DNA from: an uncultured Sulfitobacter sp.
GTDB taxonomy: Bacteria > Pseudomonadota > Alphaproteobacteria > Rhodobacterales > Rhodobacteraceae
DNA: 64,000 nucleotides
NCBI GenBank assembly: GCA_937928635.1
Contig: CALFWM010000053.1
Location: 29,212 to 93,211 of the forward strand
Direction of reading: 5' to 3'
The position numbers and the translations under genes are program-made. The notes beneath the pieces were generated by a model that saw nothing but the letters and a program-made list of their open reading frames with translations, searched no databases and was not told where the DNA came from. Positions 53,870 to 63,316 of the stretch are shown here, one piece after another (position 1 is the stretch's first letter; every line of letters starts with the position of its first letter).

Positions 53870-54876
53870 GCCCAATTGCCTTTGGACATTAGCCCCAGAA
53901 TCTCCAGCTGGCGCCAGTTGATGTATCGCTCAGACCATTTGCACCACAGCTGTGGGTCATCTTTTAGCCGCTCAACATAGGCCTTGTATTCAACCGATGC
54001 GGCATAGTGTTGGCCACGTTCCAGCTCTTCTGATGCTTTGGCCCCAAAGGTATCCAAAAATTTGGCATGCAGCAGCACGCCACTGGCTTTTTCGCCGCCC
54101 CATTCGTCATAGACATGGTTTAACCCGCGTGGCAGCAGCATATGGGTCGAACTGACATAGGCGTATCGTTTGTCCCATTTCACCAGTGGAATTTTGTTGA
54201 GAGCTGGTGCCTTTTCAGGAGCTTCAGAGAAAAATTCGCGCGACCGGGGGCCGCCCTGAATCCACAAGCTGGTGTACCGCTTATTGCGCGAAATGGTGTA
54301 ATTGCCACTGTCAAACCACGCCGCGATGTCCATTGGGTTCTGGCCTGCCTGATAGGGCTGCGCATCAAGGCGGCCCTTTGGATACATGTCCAGTAACATT
54401 GCGGAAAAAGACTTGATCGAGGAGGCATCAAGCCAATCGGTCAAGGCGCGCAGGGGGCGCGTATCACAGAACGGGTAGACCAGAAATTCGTCTGGATCGA
54501 CGGTTAACGCCCAATGGCCATGGGCGTATTTCATCTGCAACCAGTTCAACCAATCCACCCCAAAGCGCGCGCGTTTGTAACTCGCTTTGGCGGACCAGAC
54601 GGAGCAATCCGGTTGGTCCGCCAAATATTCTGTAGAACCATCATCGCTGTCATTGTCTACGAAAAAGAAATGACCAATCCCCATGCTGCGATAGTAGTCA
54701 AGAAAGTAGGGTAAGCGGATGTTTTCATTGCGCTGGGTACAGAACAAAAACAGGTCATCGGGTTTGATCAATTTGGTGCGGTTTGCAATGAGCTTTAGCT
54801 CACGGCGTTTGCGAAACGCGCGAATGCGCCAGCGCTTCCGCTGGAGCCTTAGCCGATATGATTGGATAAATCCCAA
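53866..54876 (-). CDS. Glycosyltransferase family 2-like protein (GT92-type)
   Basis: 336 residues. LFCTQRNENIRLPYFLDYYRSMG, FFFVDNDSDDGS and LTVDPDEFLVYP are the motifs of the Glyco_tranf_2_4 group, with a DxD-like metal site. The start is a TTG at 54876 (reading MGFIQSYRL), supported by GAGG just before it and a stop codon a few codons upstream; the next ATG would remove the first third of the fold. Very basic N-terminus (residues 5-35). It is co-translated with the GT14 gene. Confidence 0.78.
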   Translation of the reverse strand: MGFIQSYRLRLQRKRWRIRAFRKRRELKLIANRTKLIKPDDLFLFCTQRNENIRLPYFLDYYRSMGIGHFFFVDNDSDDGSTEYLADQPDCSVWSAKASYKRARFGVDWLNWLQMKYAHGHWALTVDPDEFLVYPFCDTRPLRALTDWLDASSIKSFSAMLLDMYPKGRLDAQPYQAGQNPMDIAAWFDSGNYTISRNKRYTSLWIQGGPRSREFFSEAPEKAPALNKIPLVKWDKRYAYVSSTHMLLPRGLNHVYDEWGGEKASGVLLHAKFLDTFGAKASEELERGQHYAASVEYKAYVERLKDDPQLWCKWSERYINWRQLEILGLMSKGNWA

Positions 54877-54922
54877 ATTCGTCCTCTACCTACGTGTTTC
54901 GCGCCACTTTTGCCTCGCAGTA

Positions 54923-56119
54923 TCATTTTAACCTTAACACGATCTTGAAATGATCGCTCCAAGTAGGTCCAATGAATGTTATGCGGTTTTGCTCATCTGG
55001 CGGGTTGTTCGCCCACGCCTTGATCGTACTTTCCCACAATAATTGGTCTGATACCGAAGCGTAAACGGGTTTATCCTGCAAAAACTCTCTGAATACCGGC
55101 AAATCGTTGCATAAAACACGCGCTCCGAGGGTCAGGGCCTCTAGCGGAGGTAGACCAAAACCTTCGACATGGCTGGGGAACAGCACACCGGTGCTGTTTT
55201 TGACCAAGGCGGCAAGTGCGGCATCTTCCAGATTTGGCAGTTCTTTTACCGGGCTGTCAGAAGGCAGCGCGTCTAATTTGGCAAAGACCGCCGCGTTGTT
55301 CCATCCCCGTGCGCCGCAGATCAGCAAGGGGGGCGCCGTTGGCCCCATCTGATCCCAAAGATCCAACAGAAAGGCATGATTTTTGCGCGGCTCAAGGGTG
55401 CCGACCGTCACAAAATACGGCTGCACAGGGGGTAGTCCGACAGGCAGGGCGGCGGAGTTAGGTTTGGGTGTGATTGTTCCTAAATGCGCAACAATCGCCG
55501 GGGGCACACGCCCCATGGACTGCATAATGGTTTCAGCGTTTTGTCGGGTGTCATCGGAGTTATAGATCACGCGGTCAGCTCTTGCGCTGACGCGGTGCAG
55601 CTTGGCGCGAAAGGTCTCTGCGGTGTCGGCGCGTTGGAACTGCGGATGGGTCAGGGGAATCACATCATGGATCAGCACATGCACGTGCCCACTTGCCCCT
55701 TTGACCGCGTCAAAAACACGGGTTGTCAGGTTGCTGTGACCCACGTTGAAATAGTCAAACCCACCCGTCAGGTATTGCGCCAGCATCGCGGGCAGTCGTC
55801 CCCGCCGTGCACGGGCCACAGTGCGTTTGCGCAGATCGCTTTCGGCCTGCCGAATGGTCTGCGCGCGCGGTTTGCCAAGACGTGACAGCATATCGGCTTT
55901 GCCCCAGGGGGTTACCCCGTTCAGACGATCCAGAAAGGCGGACATGCCTGCGCGGTCCAGCAACAGATACCCCAAAGGCGTGCGAATAAGAGCAAAGGTG
56001 GTCACATCCTCTGCCAGAAACTGTGTCAGATAGGCGTGTTCAACCCGATCAATGCCTGTGGCACCCCGGTCTGCGCGTCGCAGGCTGCGGGTCAGATCAA
56101 GCAGCCGCGCCCGTGCCAT
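54923..56119 (-). CDS. Glycosyltransferase family 1 (GT4-like)
   Basis: 398 residues with a GT-B fold. The C-terminal donor-binding region is typical: VTVGTLEPRKNHAFLLDLW, LLICGARGWNN and SHVEGFGLPPLEAL with the E-x7-E motif. The N-terminal IHDVIPLTHPQFQ is common in group 1 transferases. It starts one base after the galE stop (TAATATG). Sugar donor unknown. Confidence 0.85.
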   Translation of the reverse strand: MARARLLDLTRSLRRADRGATGIDRVEHAYLTQFLAEDVTTFALIRTPLGYLLLDRAGMSAFLDRLNGVTPWGKADMLSRLGKPRAQTIRQAESDLRKRTVARARRGRLPAMLAQYLTGGFDYFNVGHSNLTTRVFDAVKGASGHVHVLIHDVIPLTHPQFQRADTAETFRAKLHRVSARADRVIYNSDDTRQNAETIMQSMGRVPPAIVAHLGTITPKPNSAALPVGLPPVQPYFVTVGTLEPRKNHAFLLDLWDQMGPTAPPLLICGARGWNNAAVFAKLDALPSDSPVKELPNLEDAALAALVKNSTGVLFPSHVEGFGLPPLEALTLGARVLCNDLPVFREFLQDKPVYASVSDQLLWESTIKAWANNPPDEQNRITFIGPTWSDHFKIVLRLK

Positions 56120-56120
56120 A

Positions 56121-57104
56121 TTAGGCGTCGTAATGGCCGGTCTGATGCCATCTCCATGCGTCTGTGATCATCTGTTTGAGCGTGGAGCGGTGTGGTTTCC
56201 AGCCCAGTTCATTGACCGCACGTGACGAGCCTGAAACCAGCTTGGTGCAATCTCCGGCACGGCGAGGGCCCTCCGCGTAGGGCACCGGTCGGTTGGTTAC
56301 CGTTTGGCTGTGCTCAATCACCTCGCGCACTGAAAACCCGGCCCCTGTGCCCAGGTTGAACACCCGGCTTTGTTTGCCCTCTTGCAGCCATTTCAGACCC
56401 AAAACATGGGCATCTACCAAGTCGCAGACATGCACATAGTCACGGATGCAGGTGCCATCCGGCGTGTTGTAATCCGTGCCAAAGATGGTCAGCGCATCAC
56501 GTTTCCCGTCAATTGCGTCCAGCATCAGGGGGATCAGATGCGTCTCAGGCTGGTGAAATTCGCCAACCTCCCCGTCAGGGTCTGCACCTGCGACGTTAAA
56601 GTATCGAAAGATGACATGCCGCAGCCCGTCGGAACCCTGGAAGTCGCGCAGGATGTCTTCGATTGCGCGTTTGGAGGCACCGTAGGCGTTGATAGGTATC
56701 TGTGCGGAGTCCTCGTCCAGAATGACATTGTCCTGATCACCATGCGTGGCGCAGGTGGAGGAGAACACAAAGTTCGGACAGTTTGCGGCAACGGCTGCTT
56801 CGATCAGGTTAAGGGACCCCATGACATTGTTACGCCAGTATTTGCCGGGCACAGACATGCTTTCACCAACTTGGCTGAGGGCAGCAAAATGCATGACAGC
56901 GATGGGTGCGTATTGGGCAAAGACCTGATCAATGCGGGGCCTGTCCAGCAAATCGCCCTTTTCGAACGGGCCGAATTTGACGGCATCCTGCCAACCGGTC
57001 ACCAGATTATCAAAGGTGATGGGCGTGAACCCGGCATGAGAGAGCGCCTTGCAGGCGTGCGAGCCGATATATCCCGCGCCGCCTGTGACAAGAACGTTAC
57101 TCAT
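56121..57104 (-). CDS. galE: UDP-glucose 4-epimerase GalE
   Basis: Interconverts UDP-glucose and UDP-galactose for glycan synthesis. 327 residues, an extended SDR with TGGAGYIGSHACKAL, the Ser/Thr region VFSSTCATHGD, the catalytic YGASK, and GTCIRDYVHVCDL near residue 210. AGGAGG stands ten bases before the ATG. It follows galU by 25 bases in the same operon. Confidence 0.93.
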   Translation of the reverse strand: MSNVLVTGGAGYIGSHACKALSHAGFTPITFDNLVTGWQDAVKFGPFEKGDLLDRPRIDQVFAQYAPIAVMHFAALSQVGESMSVPGKYWRNNVMGSLNLIEAAVAANCPNFVFSSTCATHGDQDNVILDEDSAQIPINAYGASKRAIEDILRDFQGSDGLRHVIFRYFNVAGADPDGEVGEFHQPETHLIPLMLDAIDGKRDALTIFGTDYNTPDGTCIRDYVHVCDLVDAHVLGLKWLQEGKQSRVFNLGTGAGFSVREVIEHSQTVTNRPVPYAEGPRRAGDCTKLVSGSSRAVNELGWKPHRSTLKQMITDAWRWHQTGHYDA

Positions 57105-57129
57105 CCCGCCATCGCCTCCTGAAGGTGCG

Positions 57130-58023
57130 TTATTGTGCTGCCTTGTCCACCTGCATCAGGCTGTGGAGATAGCTGTGCAGATCATCGCGCAAGTCTTCGC
57201 GGGCCAGGCCAAAGGCGACAGTCGCCTGCAAGAACCCGGATTTGGAGCCACAATCAAACCGCTGACCTTTGAAGCGATAGCCATAGACGTTGCCATTTTG
57301 CTCAATGTCGCGGGCAATTGCGTCGGTCAATTGGATCTCACCGCCAGATCCGGATTTGATCTGGTTCAGGTTGCGTAGCACGGAAGGTTCCAAAATATAA
57401 CGTCCGATCACCGCCAGATTCGAAGGTGATTCGTCGGCTTTTGGTTTCTCAACCATGCCTTTGACCTTAACCATCTGGCCCATGTCTTCTTCGATGTCGA
57501 GCATCCCGTAGGAAGATGCTTTTTCGGGCTCAACTTCCATGGCGGCAACCATGTTGCCCCCGGTCTCTGCATGTGCTTCTACCATCTGTTGCAGGCAGGG
57601 TGTTTCGGCGGCAATGACGTCGTCGGGCAACATCACGGCAAAAGGTTCGTTGGCGATCAGACGACGTGCACACCATACAGCATGGCCCAGACCAAGCGCT
57701 TTGTGCTGGCGGATATAAGCAATCGCACCGCTTTCCATATTGGTGTTTTGAAGGGTTTCAAGAAGTTGATCCTTGCCCTTTTTCCGCAACAGATGTTCGA
57801 GCTGTGGCGCGTGATCAAAGTAGTCCTCAAGCGCACCTTTGCCGCGTGAAGTGACAAAAATGAACTCCTTGATGCCTGCTGCGCGCGCCTCATCAATGGC
57901 GTATTGTACCAGCGGTCGATCAACCAGTGTCATGATCTCTTTTGGCACTGATTTGGTCGCTGGTAAAAACCGCGTACCCATACCGGCGACTGGAAAAATT
58001 GCTTTGGTTACTTTTTTACCCAT
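57130..58023 (-). CDS. galU: UTP-glucose-1-phosphate uridylyltransferase GalU
   Basis: Makes UDP-glucose. About 297 residues with the nucleotidyltransferase signature FPVAGMGTRFLPATKSVPKE, VMLPDDVIAAE and VEKPKADESPSNLAVIGRYI. The ATG at 58023 (MGKKVTKAIF) has GAGGG before it; an ATG 12 bases upstream is possible. It heads the operon galU-galE-three glycosyltransferases-sulfotransferase. TTGAGG-N17-TATGGC upstream on its strand may be its promoter, at low confidence. Confidence 0.94.
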   Translation of the reverse strand: MGKKVTKAIFPVAGMGTRFLPATKSVPKEIMTLVDRPLVQYAIDEARAAGIKEFIFVTSRGKGALEDYFDHAPQLEHLLRKKGKDQLLETLQNTNMESGAIAYIRQHKALGLGHAVWCARRLIANEPFAVMLPDDVIAAETPCLQQMVEAHAETGGNMVAAMEVEPEKASSYGMLDIEEDMGQMVKVKGMVEKPKADESPSNLAVIGRYILEPSVLRNLNQIKSGSGGEIQLTDAIARDIEQNGNVYGYRFKGQRFDCGSKSGFLQATVAFGLAREDLRDDLHSYLHSLMQVDKAAQ

Positions 58024-58148
58024 CTTAACCCTCATCAACCCCTGATTGGGCTGGTCTGCTTACGTTGCGACCGCCATACAATGGGGCCGATACTACCTCA
58101 AGATTGCCCGGGTGCCTACGCACTCCGACATGTGACGCTAAATTTGGG

Positions 58149-59384
58149 TCATACATCGCTTAAACCGCGTTGCGTGGCAACGCGACTTCGCTCGAATGAC
58201 ACTCGGCTTGATCGTTTTGTGAAACGAAAAAGTGGCATTTTTCGGTCCGATTTACCAAATAGGCCGCCTTTTTGTATCCACATTCCAGATTCATCGAACC
58301 AGCTTTGATGAAACATAGCGCTTTGGGAGAGGTTGAGTAGGGTGACAATCCCGCCGTCATTCACCTTTCGCCTCGCTTGGTCGAAATCCCTGCGTGCGCG
58401 CATTGGCCGGGTCGTGATCAAAACACTTTTACGCAGCGTGAAGGGGAAGGGTTGGAAAGGCGCGGCGGGGTGTTTTGCGATCTTTTGCGTGTCAGTGGCG
58501 CGTGATTGCCCTTGTTTATAGCCCTGATCCAGACGTTTCATCAGAGTGCGGACTTCATGTGGTTCTAACCCACCAGACACCATATGCCGCAGCAACCTGC
58601 GCTGCTGATCCGCCCTTAGACGGTCCCAATGTGCCTTGTGATCTGACGTGGCGACATGTTTACGGTGGAACACAGCCCAGCTTGCCCCGATATCAAACAG
58701 GTCCTTTGGCACGCGCGCCCTGCTGCGTGTTGCATTGGCGGCAAAGCCATGATGCACTTCCGCCACGGGGATAATGGCCGTGGCATGTCCCGCACGTGCA
58801 AGGCGCATGTTCACGTCTGTTTCGTCCAGGAAGTAAGCATAGGCAGGGTCAAATCCGCCGATCTCCACCAGAATATCCCGCCGAAACGCCATATTGGTGC
58901 CTTCGGTTTTGATAGCCCGGCCTTTGGGCGGGGTCAGAATGCTGGTTTGATGCGGGTCAATGTCGATGTCATGTGATTCGCCCCGTTCATCAATGCCGCG
59001 GGCCTGCCACTGAAACGAGATGCCGTTGCGCCCCCGCACATAGCCGCCCATTGCCGCGATGTCAGATTGCCGAGCCGGGGCCACCAGATAATGCAACCAT
59101 TGCGGCTCTGGCACGGCGTCATCGTCAATGAAGGCAACAACTTCACCAGCGGCATTCACCAGCCCCAGATTGCGCGCCGCAGAAATATTGGGTTGATCAA
59201 AGGGGATCAGCTTGAGCGCAGCGGCAAAAGGGGCGTCTTGTGCCACCGCGATCCCTTGCGGGTCGGCCACAACGATCACTTCGAACGGGTTGTATTGGAG
59301 CTGCGAAATGCCAAGCAAGCAGCGCCTCAGGGTCTGCGGGCGTCCCCGGCTGACCACAATGACGCTGACAGGCAGGTCTGTCAT
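58149..59384 (-). CDS. Glycosyltransferase family 2
   Basis: 411 residues. The GT-A core is clear: VSVIVVSRGRPQTLRRCL, ISAARNLGLVNAAGEVVAFIDDDAVPEPQW with the DDD metal motif, and FDPAYAYFLDETDVNMRLARAG with the acceptor-site ED-like motif. The C-terminal ~130 residues are basic and unassigned. It overlaps the kdsB stop by ATGA and is co-transcribed with cysQ and kdsB, pointing to LPS or capsule assembly. Confidence 0.85.
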   Translation of the reverse strand: MTDLPVSVIVVSRGRPQTLRRCLLGISQLQYNPFEVIVVADPQGIAVAQDAPFAAALKLIPFDQPNISAARNLGLVNAAGEVVAFIDDDAVPEPQWLHYLVAPARQSDIAAMGGYVRGRNGISFQWQARGIDERGESHDIDIDPHQTSILTPPKGRAIKTEGTNMAFRRDILVEIGGFDPAYAYFLDETDVNMRLARAGHATAIIPVAEVHHGFAANATRSRARVPKDLFDIGASWAVFHRKHVATSDHKAHWDRLRADQQRRLLRHMVSGGLEPHEVRTLMKRLDQGYKQGQSRATDTQKIAKHPAAPFQPFPFTLRKSVLITTRPMRARRDFDQARRKVNDGGIVTLLNLSQSAMFHQSWFDESGMWIQKGGLFGKSDRKMPLFRFTKRSSRVSFERSRVATQRGLSDV

Positions 59385-60181
59385 TCCAAACCCATATCCG
59401 CCATCATCGCCTCAATTTTTGGCACGTCTTCCGGGTTGTTCAATTCCCAAAATGCGCGGCCCTTTGCCTCAACTTCAACACACAGAACGGCGCGTCCGTT
59501 TTCCATAAATCGGAGTTGCTCTAACCCTTCCAGCTTTTCCAACGGCCCAACAGGCCAGGAGGGGTAGGCCGCAAGCGCGTCAGGACGGTAGGCGTAAACA
59601 CCAACATGGTGGTACACTGGCGTCTGGTCCGTTTCGGCGTACGTGTCAGAGGTGAAGGGCACAACTTCCTTTGAGAAATACATCGCACGGTTATCCCGCG
59701 CGAACACCGCCGTTGTGCCCCCCACGCGCCCCGCTTTTCGATCCGCGAGAAAACTGTTGAGCGTTGCACCATCACAGCGCAACACCGGTGTTGCAATTTC
59801 GGTATCGGGCGCATTGCGCAGCCCTGTGATCAGGTCCTCGATAAACCAATGCGGGGTAAGGGGCGCGTCACCTTGCAGGTTAACAACGATGTCAAAACTC
59901 TTGCCCAGAACCTTATGCACCTCGGCACAGCGCTCTGTTCCGTTGGCACAGTCAGGTGAGGTCATCACCACCTCTGCGCCAAAGGCACTGGCCGCATCCT
60001 TGATCCGATCATCGTCTGTTGCGACCACCACCTGGTCGACCCCGTTGACCGAACAGGCTGCCTGCCAGGACCGTTCAATCAGACTGCGGGAGATACCTGT
60101 CGCGCCTTTGAGTGCGGCGAGCGGTTTGCCGGGATAGCGCTGTGAAGCATAGCGCGCAGGGATCGCAATCAGAACAGACAT
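59381..60181 (-). CDS. kdsB: 3-deoxy-manno-octulosonate cytidylyltransferase KdsB
   Basis: Activates Kdo to CMP-Kdo. 266 residues with IAIPARYASQRYPGKPL, VATDDDRI, VVNLQGDAPL (where KdsB usually has GDEP/GDAP) and HVGVYAYRPDAL. It overlaps the cysQ stop by TGATG. With kdsD at 46552 it supplies Kdo for LPS or a Kdo-linked capsule; a second KdsB elsewhere in the genome cannot be excluded. Confidence 0.92.
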   Translation of the reverse strand: MSVLIAIPARYASQRYPGKPLAALKGATGISRSLIERSWQAACSVNGVDQVVVATDDDRIKDAASAFGAEVVMTSPDCANGTERCAEVHKVLGKSFDIVVNLQGDAPLTPHWFIEDLITGLRNAPDTEIATPVLRCDGATLNSFLADRKAGRVGGTTAVFARDNRAMYFSKEVVPFTSDTYAETDQTPVYHHVGVYAYRPDALAAYPSWPVGPLEKLEGLEQLRFMENGRAVLCVEVEAKGRAFWELNNPEDVPKIEAMMADMGLE

Positions 60182-60978
60182 CAGGCGGATTTTAGCGCAA
60201 CATCAGGGGCATAGGCGATAAAGAACGGGTTCGCATAATCGTCTTTGCCATAGGTCAGTGGCGTTTGATCGTCAAAACGGACCACGGCCCCGCCAGCCCC
60301 GTTCAAAACCGCATGCCCTGCGGCGGTGTCCCATTCCATAGTACGGCCCAAACGGGGGTAAATATCGGCCTCACCTGTCGCAATTAGGCAAAACTTGAGC
60401 GAGGAACCCGCGCTTTTCATGTCTTTGACGGCGTATTTGTTGATGTAGTCGTCTGTGGCCTGATCCCGGTGCGATTTGGAGGCGACAACCATCAGGGCGG
60501 AATTGTTCGGGTCAGAGACCGAAATAGGTGTCAGTGTGCCTACGGTTTCCTTGTCGAAATCACCGGTTTCCTCAACCGTTTGACCATCTGCCTGGGTAAA
60601 GAACATCCGTGATTTGGCAGGCGCATAGACAACGCCACGTGTTGGCGTGCCATCCTCCACCAAGGCGATGTTCACGGTGAAATCGCCCCGACGGTGAATG
60701 AACTCTTTGGTGCCATCCAAGGGATCGACGATCAAAAACGTTTTACCCTGCGTGATGTGGGTGGCGGATTGTTCTTCGGTCACCAGCATCACGTCTGGAA
60801 AGGCGGCGCGCAAACCATCGGAAATAATCGCATCTGCAGCTTTGTCTGCGGCGGTCACCGGGCTGTTGTCTGACTTTGCCTCAACCTCAAAATCGTCCTG
60901 ACCGTAGATCTCCATGATCTTGTCACCAGCCTGAAGGGACAACGCCCGCATCACACTCACGAGTTTTTCATAGTCCAT
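60181..60978 (-). CDS. cysQ: 3'(2'),5'-bisphosphate nucleotidase CysQ
   Basis: Hydrolyses PAP, the inhibitory by-product of PAPS-dependent sulfate transfer, to AMP. About 265 residues of the inositol-monophosphatase superfamily. The metal motif DPLDGTKEF and the later EWDTAAGHAVL are intact, and VTEEQSA carries the upstream Glu. ATG 60978 (MDYEKL) matches the family; an ATG at 61014 with a slightly better ribosome site would add 12 residues. Its location beside a sulfotransferase-containing glycan locus suits its role. Confidence 0.9.
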   Translation of the reverse strand: MDYEKLVSVMRALSLQAGDKIMEIYGQDDFEVEAKSDNSPVTAADKAADAIISDGLRAAFPDVMLVTEEQSATHITQGKTFLIVDPLDGTKEFIHRRGDFTVNIALVEDGTPTRGVVYAPAKSRMFFTQADGQTVEETGDFDKETVGTLTPISVSDPNNSALMVVASKSHRDQATDDYINKYAVKDMKSAGSSLKFCLIATGEADIYPRLGRTMEWDTAAGHAVLNGAGGAVVRFDDQTPLTYGKDDYANPFFIAYAPDVALKSA

Positions 60979-61095
60979 ACTGCTGCGCCCTTTCGGCATT
61001 CGTTGCGTCGTCATTTTCTTGCCCTTATGCTTTGCCACTAACGGAACAGCAAGAATTCCGTGATTAGGCTTGGCACATACCAAAGGCGGCAACGC

Positions 61096-61920
61096 ATGTA
61101 TCAATCAACGCGCAAACCGACGGGATCGTTCGGCTCTGCCTTGGCATTGGCGGAATTGATCTATCATTCGACGGTGCGATCTGTGCGCAAACAACACGGC
61201 AATGCCTTTATGGCGATTGCAATGAACATGCTGCAGGCGGTTGTTTTTGTGCTGGCGTTTTTTGTGATATTTTCCATTCTCGGAATGCGCGGATCGGCCC
61301 TGCGGGGTGATTTTCTGCTCTACATCATGTCTGGAATTTTTCTGTATCTGACCCATGCCAAGGCGCTGGGCGCTGTTGCCGGGTCGGAGGGGCCGGCCAG
61401 CCCGATGATGCAACATGCGCCAATGACCACGGTTGTGGCCATCGTCTCTTCCGCGTTGGGCGCGCTCTATATTCAGGTGCTGTCGCTGTTTGTGATCCTG
61501 TTTGTCTATCACGTGGCCTTTGTCCCGATCACGATTGAACAACCGATTGAGGCCTTTGGCATGCTGTTGCTGGCCTGGTTCACGGGCTGCGCGCTCGGCA
61601 TGGTGCTGCTGGCGTTGAAGCCGTGGTTTCCCACGGCAGTCAGCATTTTCAGCACGGTTTATCAGCGTGCCAATATGATCGCCTCGGGCAAGATGTTTGT
61701 GGCCAATACATTGCCCAGCTTCATGCTGACGATGTTTGACTGGAACCCGCTGTTTCACGCGATTGATCAGGCGCGTGGGTATGCGTTCTTGAACTACTAC
61801 CCTCGGTATTCGTCTTGGGAATACGCGTTCTGGGTTGGTGTGGTGTTCTTGATGATCGGGCTGATGGGCGAGTTTTATACCCGCAAACATGCGTCCGTAA
61901 GCTGGAACGCGCGGCGGTGA
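61096..61920 (+). CDS. ABC-2 type polysaccharide export permease (KpsM-like)
   Basis: 274 residues with six hydrophobic segments of the KpsM/Wzm-like ABC-2 fold: for example MLQAVVFVLAFFVIFSILG near residue 50 and FWVGVVFLMIGLMGEFYT at the end. NPLFHAIDQARGYAFLNYYP before the last helix is typical of polysaccharide exporters. It is divergent from cysQ-kdsB. No matching KpsT-type ATPase gene lies beside it; the following gene is a broken dehydrogenase on the other strand. Confidence 0.82.
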   Translation: MYQSTRKPTGSFGSALALAELIYHSTVRSVRKQHGNAFMAIAMNMLQAVVFVLAFFVIFSILGMRGSALRGDFLLYIMSGIFLYLTHAKALGAVAGSEGPASPMMQHAPMTTVVAIVSSALGALYIQVLSLFVILFVYHVAFVPITIEQPIEAFGMLLLAWFTGCALGMVLLALKPWFPTAVSIFSTVYQRANMIASGKMFVANTLPSFMLTMFDWNPLFHAIDQARGYAFLNYYPRYSSWEYAFWVGVVFLMIGLMGEFYTRKHASVSWNARR

Positions 61921-61983
61921 GGTTGATTGGTTGAGAGTTGTGAAAGTCCGCTATGCGGGACAAAGCTGCCATTTTAATATTGG

Positions 61984-63316
61984 TTAGAATGGTCGCTTTG
62001 GTGAGTACTTTTCAAAATGACCTATGTTCTTTGGTCCAATTGCATGTTCCGCGCTGAATGACGCGCCAAAGTGTTCGACAGCTTGCTAAACAACCCAATC
62101 TCCAAGGCCTTGTTCAAATTCGTCTGAATGGGTTTCATAGCTGCCAGCAAGATTAAAATGCAGTCCACTGTCACCCACATGGCCAAAATCGCAAATCGTG
62201 ATCCTGGGGGCGAAGTCCGGCAGCTCATCTTGAATCGCCCGCCTAAACGCCAACACGTCTGGCCGGCGAAATCCCAGATCGAACGCATAGAGTTTCCCTG
62301 CCGTGCGCACATCTTCGGAAAGCGCATGGCGCAGCGCCCACATATCGTCTGGCCGACCAAAAAGCGCGTCTTTGATGGCAACGTCACCGTTCTCCCACAT
62401 GGTCATCAGTATTTGTTGTAATACCTCGTCCAAATCAATTTCCCAAGGCACGGGCTGATTGGGGTGTGTCAGTTCGATCAAAAGTGCAATCTGCGGCACG
62501 GTGCCATCCGCAAACGGGTTGTGCAGGGTTGGTACGTGGTCAAAGGCGGCGTTCATCGCATTTTGTGACATGAACTCAAATGCCGACAGCATTGGCCCCG
62601 CCATCTGTTTAAGCGCCTGTAGCAACGGGAAAATAGCCGCATTGTTTGGAGGCACGACAAGCGCCGCTGATTGCTGTCTCGCAATCGGTTCAAGATTGAG
62701 CACGGCTTGCGTGATGATTCCAAAGTCAGCACCGCTGCCTATGGCCAGTTGTTTCCAATCGGTCCCGATGTTTGCCTTACGCACCGGACCACCAAGCGGG
62801 GCAAGCTCACCTATGGCTGTCACGATATCGAGCCCCAGCACATGACGCCGCACATCACCGTAACGTAAAAAACGACCCCCGCCCGTGTTTGTTGCAATCA
62901 TGCCGCCTATTTGGGGGTCCGAGCCGAAATCAATCGGAAAGTGCAATCCCTGTTCGCTCAGGCGTTCATTAACCTCAGACAGGTGGAAACCGGCAGATAC
63001 GCGCAAGGAACGGTTCTCAATATCTACGTTGAAGACCTCTTTCATGCGGTCAAAACTGATGACAACTTGTGTTCCAGTTTCATCAGGTATCGAAGTGCCA
63101 ACCAGACCAGTGTTGGCCCCTTGCGGCATGTAAGAAATGTCCAAAATCTTGAGGGCTTGAATGGCGGTAAGCAAGTGATGTTGTCCGTGGATGCAAAACC
63201 AAAAGGGCCTTACCCGTTTCCCCCCGAACACCCGCGACAAAACGGGCGGTGTCTGCGGGAGCTTCAAGCACGTCCATGTCCGGTAGCGCGGATTTTAGAT
63301 CAACAAAACGTGTCAT
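61984..63316 (-). pseudogene. Broken FAD-linked dehydrogenase (D-2-hydroxyglutarate/D-lactate dehydrogenase type)
   Basis: The gene begins at ATG 63316 (MTRFVDLKSALPDMDVLEAP), overlapping the hglS stop by ATGA. After LLVLHPRTT the reading frame must shift by one base, between about 63185 and 63170, to continue as LLTAIQALKILDISYMPQGANTGLVG, the FAD-binding_4 motif. The second frame runs to an in-frame TAG at 62086-62088. Beyond it the same frame keeps the family's C-terminus, including ASFSAEHAIGPKN, and stops at 61984. So one frameshift and one nonsense codon break an otherwise complete gene of ~443 codons. Adjacent HglS makes D-2-hydroxyglutarate, so a D-2-hydroxyglutarate dehydrogenase is the likely ancestor. 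Confidence 0.85.

Noticed and set aside
57101..57112. Three-codon mini-ORF (ATG GCG GGA TGA) overlapping the galE start
   Set aside because: The AGGAGG is only two bases from its ATG but ten from the galE ATG, so it serves galE; a regulatory role has no support.
62022..62387. 121-codon minus-strand frame
   Set aside because: It is out of frame with the FAD dehydrogenase remnant; the true C-terminus lies in the frame after the TAG at 62086.
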